From positions 1 to 63,588 of the forward strand of contig JAMPFD010000014.1 in NCBI GenBank assembly GCA_023664625.1: a stretch of DNA of 63,588 bases, read 5' to 3'. Positions within the stretch are counted from its first letter, which is position 1, and the number at the start of each line of letters is the position of its first letter. A program made the translations under genes and the position numbers. Below, in pieces: positions 37,898 to 45,209 of the stretch. The notes beneath the pieces were generated by a model that saw only the letters and a program-made list of their open reading frames with translations, made no database searches and had not been told where the DNA came from. The DNA is from Bacillota bacterium. Lineage in GTDB: Bacteria; Bacteroidota; Bacteroidia; Bacteroidales; Bacteroidaceae.

Positions 37898-40236
37898 TAG
37901 TCGTGCAGAAGCAGTCGGGAGCAAACTCTGTCGCCATTGCCGATGCCGTGATGAAGAAACTTCCTGAACTGCAGAATAACCTTCCGTCAGACGTGAAGTT
38001 AGGAGTCATTGTCAATACCTCCGACAACATCCTCAACACCATCGGCTCTCTGGAGGAGACCATAGCCTATGCCATGCTCTTCGTGGCGTTGGTCGTATTT
38101 GTCTTCCTCGGACGCTGGCGTGCCACGATGATTATTGTCATCACCATCCCGATGTCGCTCATCGCGTCATTCATATATCTTTATGCCACCGGGGGCTCAT
38201 TGAACATGATTTCGCTCTCCTGTCTCTCCATAGCCATCGGTAACGTTGTGGACGACGCCATTGTGGTACTGGAGAACGTTACTACACACATCGAGCGGGG
38301 TTCCTCGCCGAAACAGGCGGCCATCCATGCCACTCAGGAGGTGGCTATCTCTGTAATAGCATCCACACTGACCATGATTGCCGTATTCTTCCCTCTCACC
38401 ATGGTGACCGGCATGGCAGGTGTGCTCTTCAAACAGCTGGGCTGGATGATGTGTATCATCATGACAATCTCAACATTGTCGGCCCTCTCGTTCACTCCGA
38501 TGCTCTGCTCGCTGATGCTGAAGCTTAAGAAAAAGCAGAGCCCGCTGTTCAAGAAACTGTACACTCCGATAAGCAGGAGCCTTGACGGACTGGACAACTG
38601 GTATGAGCGCCGCATCAACTGGTCGGTGCGCCACCGCAAGACGGTGCTTGCAGGATGCTTTGCCCTGTTCGCGGGTACTATAGCCCTTGCCGGCATTTTC
38701 GGAATAAATTCGGAGTTCTTCCCTACGAATGATGACGGCCGTGTGGGTATCACACTTCAGCTTCCTGTAGGAACGCGTGTAGAAATCTCCGAGGAACTTG
38801 CCAAGAATCTTGTGAAGAAATGGCAGCAACGCTATGGTGACGACCTGCAGTCGTGCAACTTCACCGTAGGTCAGGCTGGCGATGACAACACCTGGGCTTC
38901 ACTGTCCGACAACGGCTCACACATTGTGGAGTTCAACATAATGATGGTTCCTTCCACAGAACGTGAGAAGGGTCTTGCCGCAATATGTGATGAGATGCGT
39001 GCCGACCTCAAGGCTCTCCCCGAACTTGCAAAGTATCAGGTGAACCTCGGCGGTAACAAAGGTTCGTCAATGGGCGGACAGGCCACAGCCACATTCGAGA
39101 TTTACGGCTATGACATGGACGCAACCAGCAAGATAGCCAACACCCTTTCATCCAAGCTCCGTGAGAACGACATGGTCACTCAGGTGTTCATCTCACGCTC
39201 AGACTACCAGCCTGAGATAGTCGTCAACTTCGACCGTGAGAAGCTTGCCCAGCAGAATCTCGGCATGCAGACCGCTGCCAATGCCGTGCGCAATATCATC
39301 AGCGGCTCCCAGCTTTCCTATTTCCGCGAGGACGGTGAGGAGTATGATATCAAGGTGCGCTACGAACCGTCGGCGCGTGTCACAGTGGATGATATGGAAA
39401 ACATGGTCATTCCGAACGGCAATGGCCGGAATGTCCGCATCTGCGACGTGGCAACCGTGGAGGAAAGTGCCATCCCGCCGACCATCGAGCGTAAGGACCG
39501 CCAGCGCTATGTCACGGTGAGCGCCGTGCTTGCAGACGGACATGCTCTCTCGGAGGGTGTCGCCCTCGGTGAGTCAATATACAAGAAAATGGATCTCCCT
39601 GCCGGCATCACGGTGCAGATAGCAGGCTCCTACGAAGACCAGCAGGACTCAAACCGCGACCTCGGTACGCTCGGCATACTCATCATCATCCTTGTCTTCA
39701 TCGTGATGGCGGCACAGTTTGAGTCAATGACCTATCCGTTCATCATCATGCTCTCAGTACCTTTCGCCCTCTCGGGCATCATCCTGGCACTCGTCATCAC
39801 ACGGACACCGCTCAGCATCATGTCAATGCTCGGCGGCATCATGCTCATCGGCATCGTGGTGAAGAACGGTATCGTGCTCATCGACTATACCAACCTCATG
39901 CGCGAACGCGGCAACGGACTTATCCGTTCTGCCACAATAGCGGCAAGAAGCCGTCTCCGTCCGATCCTCATGACAACGCTCACCACAATTCTCGGCATGG
40001 TGCCGATGGCGGTAGGGCAGGGCGTAGGAGCTGAGATGTGGCGCCCTATGGGTGTCAGCATCATAGGCGGTCTCTGCGTCTCCACCGTCCTTACCTTGAT
40101 CTATGTGCCGGCAATGTTCTGCATATTCGGCGGCATCGGTATCAAGAACAAACGCCGTCATCTCCGCGAGGAGCGCGAACTTGACGCTTACTGGGCTGAA
40201 CATAAGCATGAGGAACAGCTCAACAAGGCAAAATAA
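37876..40236 (+). pseudogene. RND pump lacking its N-terminal third
   Basis: From about 37876 the frame reads NGTQGAMIVVQKQSGANSV, a segment that in HAE-1 RND pumps lies near residue 280 of about 1,030. Everything before it (TM1, the first porter subdomains) is absent. The remaining 780-odd residues are intact, including the TM4 proton-relay pair (IAIGNVVDDAIVVLENV), the second porter half, and MLIGIVVKNGIVLIDY with LRPILMTTLTTILGMVP near the end. The first ATG in frame (37894) is an internal Met. The protein could not be a working pump. The likely cause is one deletion of roughly 1.5 kb spanning the adaptor/pump border; an assembly error is the alternative. Confidence 0.85.
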
Positions 40237-40294
40237 CACATATAGAACCGACGGCAGGGCAACACCGCCCCGCCATTACCTCCTTACCGATTAT

Positions 40295-40588
40295 ATGAAA
40301 AGTATCTTTATAACATACGACCAGGCTCACCACGAAGGCGTGGCTGAAGCCCTGAAGTCATCACTCTGCCGTGGCTATACACTAATCCCTGCCGTGGGAG
40401 GATGCGGCACAAAGACAGGCGAGCCGCACCTCGGCTCTCATGCCTGGCCGGCAATGAACGAGGCTGTCATCACTATTTGCGATGACGACCGTGTGGAGCC
40501 GCTCTTCGCCCGCCTGCGCAAACTTGACGAGGATAATCCGCTGCTCGGCCTGCGCGCCTTCGTCTGGAACATAGAGCAGACTCTCTGA
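40295..40588 (+). CDS. Small RND-associated protein (PG0541-like)
   Basis: A 97-residue cytoplasmic protein (MKSIFITYDQAHHEGVAEAL to NIEQTL) of the small family found next to RND pump genes in Bacteroidota, annotated as PG0541-family transporter-associated protein. It has a ferredoxin-like, PII-like composition; GGCGTKTGEPHLGSHAWPAMN is a conserved centre (quoted over the limit only in part: GTKTGEPHLGSHAWP). Function is not known. It lies 58 bp after the broken pump gene and was part of that operon. The ORF is open upstream to 40103, but that part overlaps the pump. Confidence 0.75.
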   Translation: MKSIFITYDQAHHEGVAEALKSSLCRGYTLIPAVGGCGTKTGEPHLGSHAWPAMNEAVITICDDDRVEPLFARLRKLDEDNPLLGLRAFVWNIEQTL

Positions 40589-40613
40589 TTACGTACATGG
40601 AAATATTGAAATA

Positions 40614-40658
40614 TTTGGTTATTCCGGCAAAAAGTGTTACCTTTGCACCGGAATAACC
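40614..40658 (+). promoter_or_regulatory. trpS promoter within a perfect inverted repeat
   Basis: TTTG (40614-40617), a 20-bp spacer and TAccTTTG (40638-40645) form a full promoter about 95 bp before trpS. Perfect 11-nt arms GGTTATTCCGG / CCGGAATAACC (40617-40627, 40648-40658) bracket the -7 box, with T-rich sequence after the right arm. This could be an operator or a start-site hairpin. Confidence 0.75.
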
Positions 40659-40738
40659 TTTTTTATATACCTATTTATATAATAAGGAACAGTCAATCCA
40701 TAATCAGCAACCAACAACCATAAATCCAAAAACAAGAT

Positions 40739-41836
40739 ATGGAAAAAGTAATACTTACCGGCGACCGCCCTACGGGAAAGCTCCACATTGGCCATTACGT
40801 AGGCTCTCTCCGCCGCCGTGTGGAACTACAGAACTCAGGGGAGTATGACAAGATATTCATCATGATAGCCGATGCACAGGCACTTACCGACAATGCCGAC
40901 AATCCGGAAAAGATCCGCCAAAATGTCATAGAGGTGGCTCTTGACTATCTCTCGGCAGGGCTCGACCCGTCAAAGTGCAATATCTTCGTGCAGTCAGCAG
41001 TGCCTGAACTGACAGAACTGGCGTTCTATTACATGAACCTTGTCTCCGTGGCACGCGTGCAGCGAAACCCTACCGTGAAGACAGAGATAGAGATGCGTAA
41101 CTTTGAAGGCGGCTCAATTCCTACCGGCTTCTTCTGCTATCCTATATCTCAGGCAGCGGACATCACTCTCTTCCACGGCACCACAGTGCCTGCCGGTGAG
41201 GACCAGAAACCAATGATAGAACTGACAAACGAGATAGTGCGCCGCTTCAACCATATCTATGGCGAGGTGCTCAACGAATGCCAGGTGCTCCTGCCGGAGA
41301 ACAAGGTGTGCATGCGTCTGCCGGGAACCGACGGCAAGGCAAAGATGTCCAAGTCGCTGGGCAACTGCATTTACCTCTCCGATACTGCCAAGGAACTGAA
41401 GAAAAAGGTCAATTCCATGTTCACCGACCCTCAGCACCTGAACATCGAAGACCCGGGGCATCTTGAGGGAAATGCCGTGTTTACCTATCTTGACGCTTTC
41501 TGCACGGACGATGATTTCGCACGCTTCCTCCCTGACTATAAGAACCTTGACGAGATGAAGGCTCACTATACCCGTGGCGGTCTCGGCGACGGCACCTGCA
41601 AGAAGTTTCTCTTCAATGTGCTCAACGACCGTCTTGAACCTATCCGCACACGCCGCAAGGAACTGGAGCGCAACATTGCTGATGTCTATGATGTCTTGCG
41701 CCGCGGTACGGAAGAGGCCCGCAAGGTTGGTGCGAAGACTCTCGCAGAAGTGCGCCATGCCATGCGCATAGACTATTTTGAGGATAAGGAACTTATCGCG
41801 GAGCAGCAGAAACGCTTTGACGAGAAGAACAGGTAA
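40739..41836 (+). CDS. trpS: Tryptophanyl-tRNA synthetase
   Basis: A 365-residue class I aminoacyl-tRNA synthetase that charges tRNA-Trp. The ATP-binding HIGH motif is in [13 protein letters not shown] (residues about 12-24) and the KMSKS loop in [11 protein letters not shown] (about 200). Other family marks: [10 protein letters not shown] and the tryptophan-site segment [11 protein letters not shown]. It is slightly longer than the usual 330-350 residues, mainly in the C-terminal helical part. Monocistronic, with a strong promoter in an inverted repeat. Confidence 0.96.
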   Translation: MEKVILTGDRPTGKLHIGHYVGSLRRRVELQNSGEYDKIFIMIADAQALTDNADNPEKIRQNVIEVALDYLSAGLDPSKCNIFVQSAVPELTELAFYYMNLVSVARVQRNPTVKTEIEMRNFEGGSIPTGFFCYPISQAADITLFHGTTVPAGEDQKPMIELTNEIVRRFNHIYGEVLNECQVLLPENKVCMRLPGTDGKAKMSKSLGNCIYLSDTAKELKKKVNSMFTDPQHLNIEDPGHLEGNAVFTYLDAFCTDDDFARFLPDYKNLDEMKAHYTRGGLGDGTCKKFLFNVLNDRLEPIRTRRKELERNIADVYDVLRRGTEEARKVGAKTLAEVRHAMRIDYFEDKELIAEQQKRFDEKNR

Positions 41837-41911
41837 GCGGCTGCCGGAAATCAGTTTGGATAAATGAAGATGACTGCGTAATCCTGCATGAACAGATGAG
41901 AAGTAACTGTT

Positions 41912-42083
41912 GTGAACTGGTTTATACTAAAAACGCTGTTGCTTTTCAGGCGGTCAGTGTGCGGAACCGAAGGAGCAATGCGGGCATTGTGACCGAGTGG
42001 CAAGCACTAAGCGGCAAAAAAGAACAAATGTTAGTGAGAAAATATCATATTATGAGATAATTTTCAACAGTCACTTGTTATTG
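41912..42083 (+). repeat. Conserved block plus hairpin element, copy D
   Basis: The conserved block (TATACTAAAAAC at 41923 to GTGTGC ending 41962) matches the minus strand at 26.1 kb. The hairpin part (42015-42083) matches 57819-57882: AAAAAGAACAA, then TTAGTGAGAAAATAT, then ATTTTCAACAGTCACTTG. Arms GAAAAT (42038) / ATTTTC (42060) and AGTGA (42033) / TCACT (42071) can pair. Confidence 0.7.
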
Positions 42084-42098
42084 CGGAGCATACGGAAT

Positions 42099-42142
42099 AA
42101 TTGCCGCCGGAGACTCTATTCACAGAGGTTCCGGCGGCAATT
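42099..42142. terminator. GC-rich hairpin
   Basis: Perfect 13-nt arms AATTGCCGCCGGA / TCCGGCGGCAATT (42099-42111, 42130-42142) with an 18-nt loop. The T-tract after it is weak (TGTTTTG). It may terminate trpS or belong to the repeat element. Confidence 0.5.
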
Positions 42143-42215
42143 TGTTTTGCCGGTGACGAGATGTTCCTGCCTGTTTCGTATGACCGTGGAATCAGACGGG
42201 TGGGAGACCGGAAAA

Positions 42216-42298
42216 TGAAGGGTAACGGTTTGTGGTGTAAAAGGTAACGGTTTGCATGGTCAAAGGTTACCTTTTGTCATGCAAACCGTTACCTTTCG
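42216..42298. repeat. 22-bp phased palindrome array, copy D
   Basis: Four cores, GGTAAC at 42221, GGTAAC at 42243, GGTTAC at 42265 and CGTTAC at 42287, are spaced exactly 22 bp apart. The first two point one way (GGTAACGGTTTG), the fourth the other way (CAAACCGTTACC), the third is nearly palindromic. Confidence 0.88.
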
Positions 42299-42683
42299 TA
42301 TGGCCGTCCGTAAACTGCCGGCTAATGGTGCTGTATGCCTCGTCTTCCGCCCGGGAGCTTTTGAAATGCTGTTTTTGGAAATATGGCAGGGCACATGCTG
42401 CTTGTGTGCTCAATGAGTCATGGACGTTGCGGGTACGTTGCACAGACGGTTATTTCCGTGCCCCCGCCGGATAATGACAGCTTCTCGGAATACAGGACAG
42501 CCGCCGCGCATCAACAGAAATCGTCGGACAGTGAGAGTCTTGAAAAACTTTCTGATGATGTCCCGGCCGAACCGGTGCTGGCAGCAAAGCAACGGCAGTG
42601 AGTGCGGAATCTCCGGTGAGTAACTTTTGAGAAGGAAGAAAAGAATAGCCGGTATCGAAAAAATCGACACCGGCCTCTGCGTG

Positions 42684-42756
42684 TCGGGGTGACCAGACTC
42701 GAACTGGCGACCCCTGCGTCCCGAACGCAGTACGCTACCAACTGCGCTACACCCCG
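42684..42756 (-). tRNA. tRNA-Pro (CGG)
   Basis: Cloverleaf of 73 nt on the minus strand: acceptor CGGGGTG / CACCCCG, D stem GCGC / GCGT, anticodon stem CTGCG / CGCAG with loop TTCGGGA (anticodon CGG), T arm GCCAG-TTCGAGT-CTGGT. CCA is not encoded. Promoter at 42767-42798. Confidence 0.93.
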
Positions 42757-42764
42757 AATTGCGT

Positions 42765-42878
42765 TGCAAAAGTACTGCTTTTTTCTGAACTGTGCAATAG
42801 TTTTCAAGAAAAATGCACTTTTTTTGAAGAAAAAGATGAAAATATTTGCACAGTTCAGAAAAAAGCAGTACCTTTGCA
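42765..42878. promoter_or_regulatory. Mirror-image promoters of the two tRNA genes
   Basis: 34-bp inverted copies (42765-42798 and 42845-42878) differ at only two positions. Each ends in a -7 box: TActTTTG on the minus strand (42774-42767) and TAccTTTG on the plus strand (42869-42876). The plus copy has TTTG at 42845-42848 with a 20-bp spacer; the minus copy has ATTG there. Confidence 0.85.
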
Positions 42879-42919
42879 CTCGCTTTTAGGAAATAACATT
42901 CCTAAGCATCGAAAGAAAA

Positions 42920-42992
42920 GGTGCCATAGCTCAGTTGGTAGAGCATCGGACTGAAAATCCGTGTGTCACTGGTTCGAATCCCGTTGGCACCA
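42920..42992 (+). tRNA. tRNA-Phe (GAA)
   Basis: 73-nt cloverleaf: acceptor GGTGCCA / TGGCACC, D stem GCTC / GAGC, anticodon loop CTGAAAA (anticodon GAA), T loop TTCGAAT. One mismatch sits at the base of the anticodon stem and one in the T stem. CCA is not encoded. Promoter at 42845-42876, terminator at 43009. Confidence 0.92.
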
Positions 42993-43008
42993 CTCCTCCT
43001 TTCACCTG

Positions 43009-43046
43009 ACCTGTAATTCCTCCGGGAAGTGCAGGTCTTTCTTTTT
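43009..43046 (+). terminator. Terminator after tRNA-Phe
   Basis: GACCTG / CAGGTC arms (43009-43014, 43032-43037) with further internal pairing, followed by TTTCTTTTT. Confidence 0.7.
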
Positions 43047-43090
43047 ATGAGGCATGGACGGCGTATGCCGGCACCATTCCCTTGGATGGA

Positions 43091-43128
43091 ATGACGCCAC
43101 CCTTCAGGTTGAAGAAGGGTGGCGTCAT
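43091..43128. repeat. Perfect 15-bp hairpin without T-tract
   Basis: ATGACGCCACCCTTC / GAAGGGTGGCGTCAT (43091-43105, 43114-43128) with an 8-nt loop. No T-run follows on either strand. It lies beyond the stop codon of the minus-strand Cys-rich gene and may stabilise or end that transcript. Confidence 0.6.
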
Positions 43129-43198
43129 CAGATTCCAATCAACGAACTAACTTTTTCAAACTTCAGCCAACGGACTTCCCGGCATGTGCGGGCAGAGA

Positions 43199-43513
43199 CT
43201 ATCTGAATGTGATACGCTGTCTCTGCGGAGATTTATGAGGACGGGTGCAGACATATCGCTTGCAGTACTTGCACTTGTTGCTGTTCTTATAAGTCTTATG
43301 GCGGTGAGTCTTCGACGCTTTGCAGTACATGTGGCCGGCAGACGTGCAATAGTATGTGTTTCCGGTATTGCATTTCCTGCAGTTGGTGCAGACGGCTGTT
43401 CCATGCCTGCGTGCCGGAGTCCTGCGATTTCTGTCGTGCGTGTTGCCGAAACTTTCCGTTGTGCAGATGACGGTCATTATCGCTATCATCATGCAAAAAA
43501 TAGTCTTTTTCAT
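43199..43513 (-). CDS. Small secreted Cys-rich protein, unknown function
   Basis: A 104-residue product that I do not recognise. It has a plausible signal peptide (MKKTIFCMMIAIMTVICTTES, about residues 1-21), then a basic segment and a Cys/His-rich region with eight cysteines, arranged CTNCRKC, YYCTSAGHMYC and CKYCKRYVC, which could hold zinc or form disulfides. The C-terminus is rich in Arg/Lys/Gln. A promoter core (TAccTTTG at 43700-43693, with TTTG 18 bp upstream) reads into it after a leader of about 175 nt, which supports this strand over an overlapping plus-strand frame. It might be a periplasmic or secreted small zinc-ribbon or bacteriocin-like protein; this is open. Confidence 0.55.
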   Translation of the reverse strand: MKKTIFCMMIAIMTVICTTESFGNTHDRNRRTPARRHGTAVCTNCRKCNTGNTYYCTSAGHMYCKASKTHRHKTYKNSNKCKYCKRYVCTRPHKSPQRQRITFR

Positions 43514-43692
43514 ATCTGTAGTCTTTTTGATGAGCCTTGCCCGGCTCTGTTAAACATTGTATTGCAAATCTCTTTCAGCGTTATTGTTGCCGGCATTGTT
43601 GTTCTTTTATTTATAATGCAACAGATAATGCAAGCCGAGTGCCGTTCGAGCTTGTTCAAAAAAAAACATCCGAGGTACCGTTTGTTTTTATG

Positions 43693-43722
43693 CAAAGGTA
43701 GCAAGAAAAACGGTGTCTCAAA
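43693..43722 (-). promoter_or_regulatory. Promoter of the Cys-rich gene
   Basis: On the minus strand TTTG (43722-43719), an 18-bp spacer and TAccTTTG (43700-43693). Confidence 0.6.
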
Positions 43723-43905
43723 GTGGTTTTTTCCTATACCTTCGTGGGAAAATCCCTAAATGCAGGCATGTATATGGCAGGAGAAGCCACGAAGGGACAA
43801 TATTGTTCCTGCCGGTACCATATGTGAAATGTGCCGCCATTTACGGTTTTTTATATATAAATTAATGTGTTTCTGATGAAAATATCAGGATTTTCTCCCG
43901 TTTTA

Positions 43906-43937
43906 TTTGCTTTTGCCATTTAGTTTTCGTATCTTTG
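43906..43937 (+). promoter_or_regulatory. Promoter of OB-fold secreted protein gene
   Basis: TTTG (43906-43909), a 20-bp spacer and TAtcTTTG (43930-43937): a full consensus promoter 49 bp before the start codon. Confidence 0.85.
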
Positions 43938-43985
43938 CCAATGTAATAATAAAACCAAATGTTTAACAACTAAAAACCAAGGATT

Positions 43986-45020
43986 ATGGTAAAAACTTTA
44001 CGCTTTATGATGGTTGCCCTCGTGGCAATGGTGTGCAATGCGGCATTCGCGGATGCATACAAGACTCTGACTTTCCCTGATGAGGGTGATGAAGGAAAAG
44101 CTGTCAACAACTATTCCACGGTATGGAATGCCAAGAAGGGGGCTGACACATGGACCATTTCGTATTTCAACACTTTCAAATTTGATGGTTGGACATATAT
44201 AAAATGTGGTCATCAGAAAACTGCATACAAAGCAAGCATTGCCACAGATTTTGCCATGGACAAGGCTATAGGCTCTGTAATGGTTCGAGTTGACAACATT
44301 GCCGACCCGTCCTATGTTAATGAGATCAGCCTTGTTGTTGCGGAAGATGCAGCATTCAGCAATATTGTCGAAACAGTAAAAGCTCCTAAGATTGAAGCTG
44401 GTGACATTACTTTCAAACCGGCGTCGCCAAAAGCAGGCCTGTACTATAAGGTCATATTCGACTGCCCTGCAAACGGTAAGAAAAACGGTGCCGTTCAGGT
44501 TTCCAAGGTTGAATACTATGAGGATGGTGACGATCCTGTCATTGTTGACATCACCAACACTCCGGAGACGGCCTATACCGTGGCAAAGGCAAAGGCACTT
44601 GTTGCCGCCGGCGAGGGCCTTCAGGCAAAGGTTTATGTGAAGGGCTATATCACAGCTATTACAGAGGTGAGCACTTCTTATGGTAATGCTACATACACTA
44701 TCGCTGATACTAAGGGTGGCGCAGACGATATGCTTGTCTACCGTGGCTACTATCTTGATGGTGGGAAGTTTACGGCAGAGGACCAGATAGCAGTCGGTGA
44801 TGAGGTTGTCGTTTATGGACAGCTCATGCTTTACAGCGGTGCTCCTCAGATAGGACAGGGCAACCAGCTCTATTCTGTAACAAAGTCCACAACAGGTATC
44901 AGTAATGTTGAGGCTGCGAAGGACGGCAAGCAGGTTGTTTACACAATCGGCGGACAGCAGTTGGAAAAGGCTCAGAAGGGTCTTAATATCATCAATGGCA
45001 AGAAAGTCGTTGTGAAGTGA
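43986..45020 (+). CDS. Secreted OB-fold protein with C-terminal sorting tail
   Basis: A 344-residue secreted protein with signal peptide (MVKTLRFMMVALVAMVCNAAFA). Residues about 25-175 form a beta-sandwich of unknown type. Residues about 185-295 resemble the OB-fold of the lipoprotein at 19.0-20.6 kb: VYVKGYITAITEVSTSYG here, VYVKGTVSSIADTEF there, followed in both by a Tyr/Ile-rich strand, VYRG and VGDEVVVYGQL. The last 40 residues (YTIGGQQLEKAQKGLNIINGKKVVVK, seen in pieces) are a sorting-type tail. Monocistronic with a strong promoter. Function is not known; nucleic-acid or carbohydrate binding at the surface is possible. Confidence 0.78.
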   Translation: MVKTLRFMMVALVAMVCNAAFADAYKTLTFPDEGDEGKAVNNYSTVWNAKKGADTWTISYFNTFKFDGWTYIKCGHQKTAYKASIATDFAMDKAIGSVMVRVDNIADPSYVNEISLVVAEDAAFSNIVETVKAPKIEAGDITFKPASPKAGLYYKVIFDCPANGKKNGAVQVSKVEYYEDGDDPVIVDITNTPETAYTVAKAKALVAAGEGLQAKVYVKGYITAITEVSTSYGNATYTIADTKGGADDMLVYRGYYLDGGKFTAEDQIAVGDEVVVYGQLMLYSGAPQIGQGNQLYSVTKSTTGISNVEAAKDGKQVVYTIGGQQLEKAQKGLNIINGKKVVVK

Positions 45021-45066
45021 TGACCGCAATATCCGTTGTCGGTCTGGCAACGGTAAGGCATATATA

Positions 45067-45102
45067 ATAAGGAGCACATCGTTTTGACGGTGTGCTCCTT
45101 AT
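45067..45102. terminator. Hairpin between convergent genes
   Basis: 12-nt perfect arms ATAAGGAGCACA / TGTGCTCCTTAT (45067-45078, 45091-45102), 46 bp after the OB-fold gene. No strong T-tract. Confidence 0.6.
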
Positions 45103-45209
45103 CGTATATTATATTGCTGTCTGTTTGTTGCAGTACGGGATTCCTTGGCTGTAAGACAGTTTCATCCTCCGTACGTTACTTGTCCCGAGGTCCGGGATGT
45201 ATGCTTTTG

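Larger units (their letters stand above)
41837..42683. other. Intergenic region with composite repeat
   Basis: About 850 bp, no gene. It holds the most complete composite repeat: conserved block and hairpin element (41912-42083), a GC-rich hairpin (42099-42142) and array copy D (42216-42298). The last 380 bp before tRNA-Pro show nothing recognised. Confidence 0.65.
43514..43985. other. Intergenic region between divergent genes
   Basis: 470 bp with no gene called. It holds the minus-strand promoter at 43693-43722 and the plus-strand promoter at 43906-43937. Confidence 0.5.

Noticed and set aside
43184..43759. 191-residue plus-strand frame opposite the Cys-rich gene
   Set aside because: It has no family resemblance, runs over the minus-strand promoter and lacks a promoter of its own, while the minus strand has a signal peptide and ordered cysteines.
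43998..45077. 359-residue minus-strand frame opposite the OB-fold gene
   Set aside because: Antisense shadow; the plus strand has a consensus promoter, signal peptide and sorting tail.
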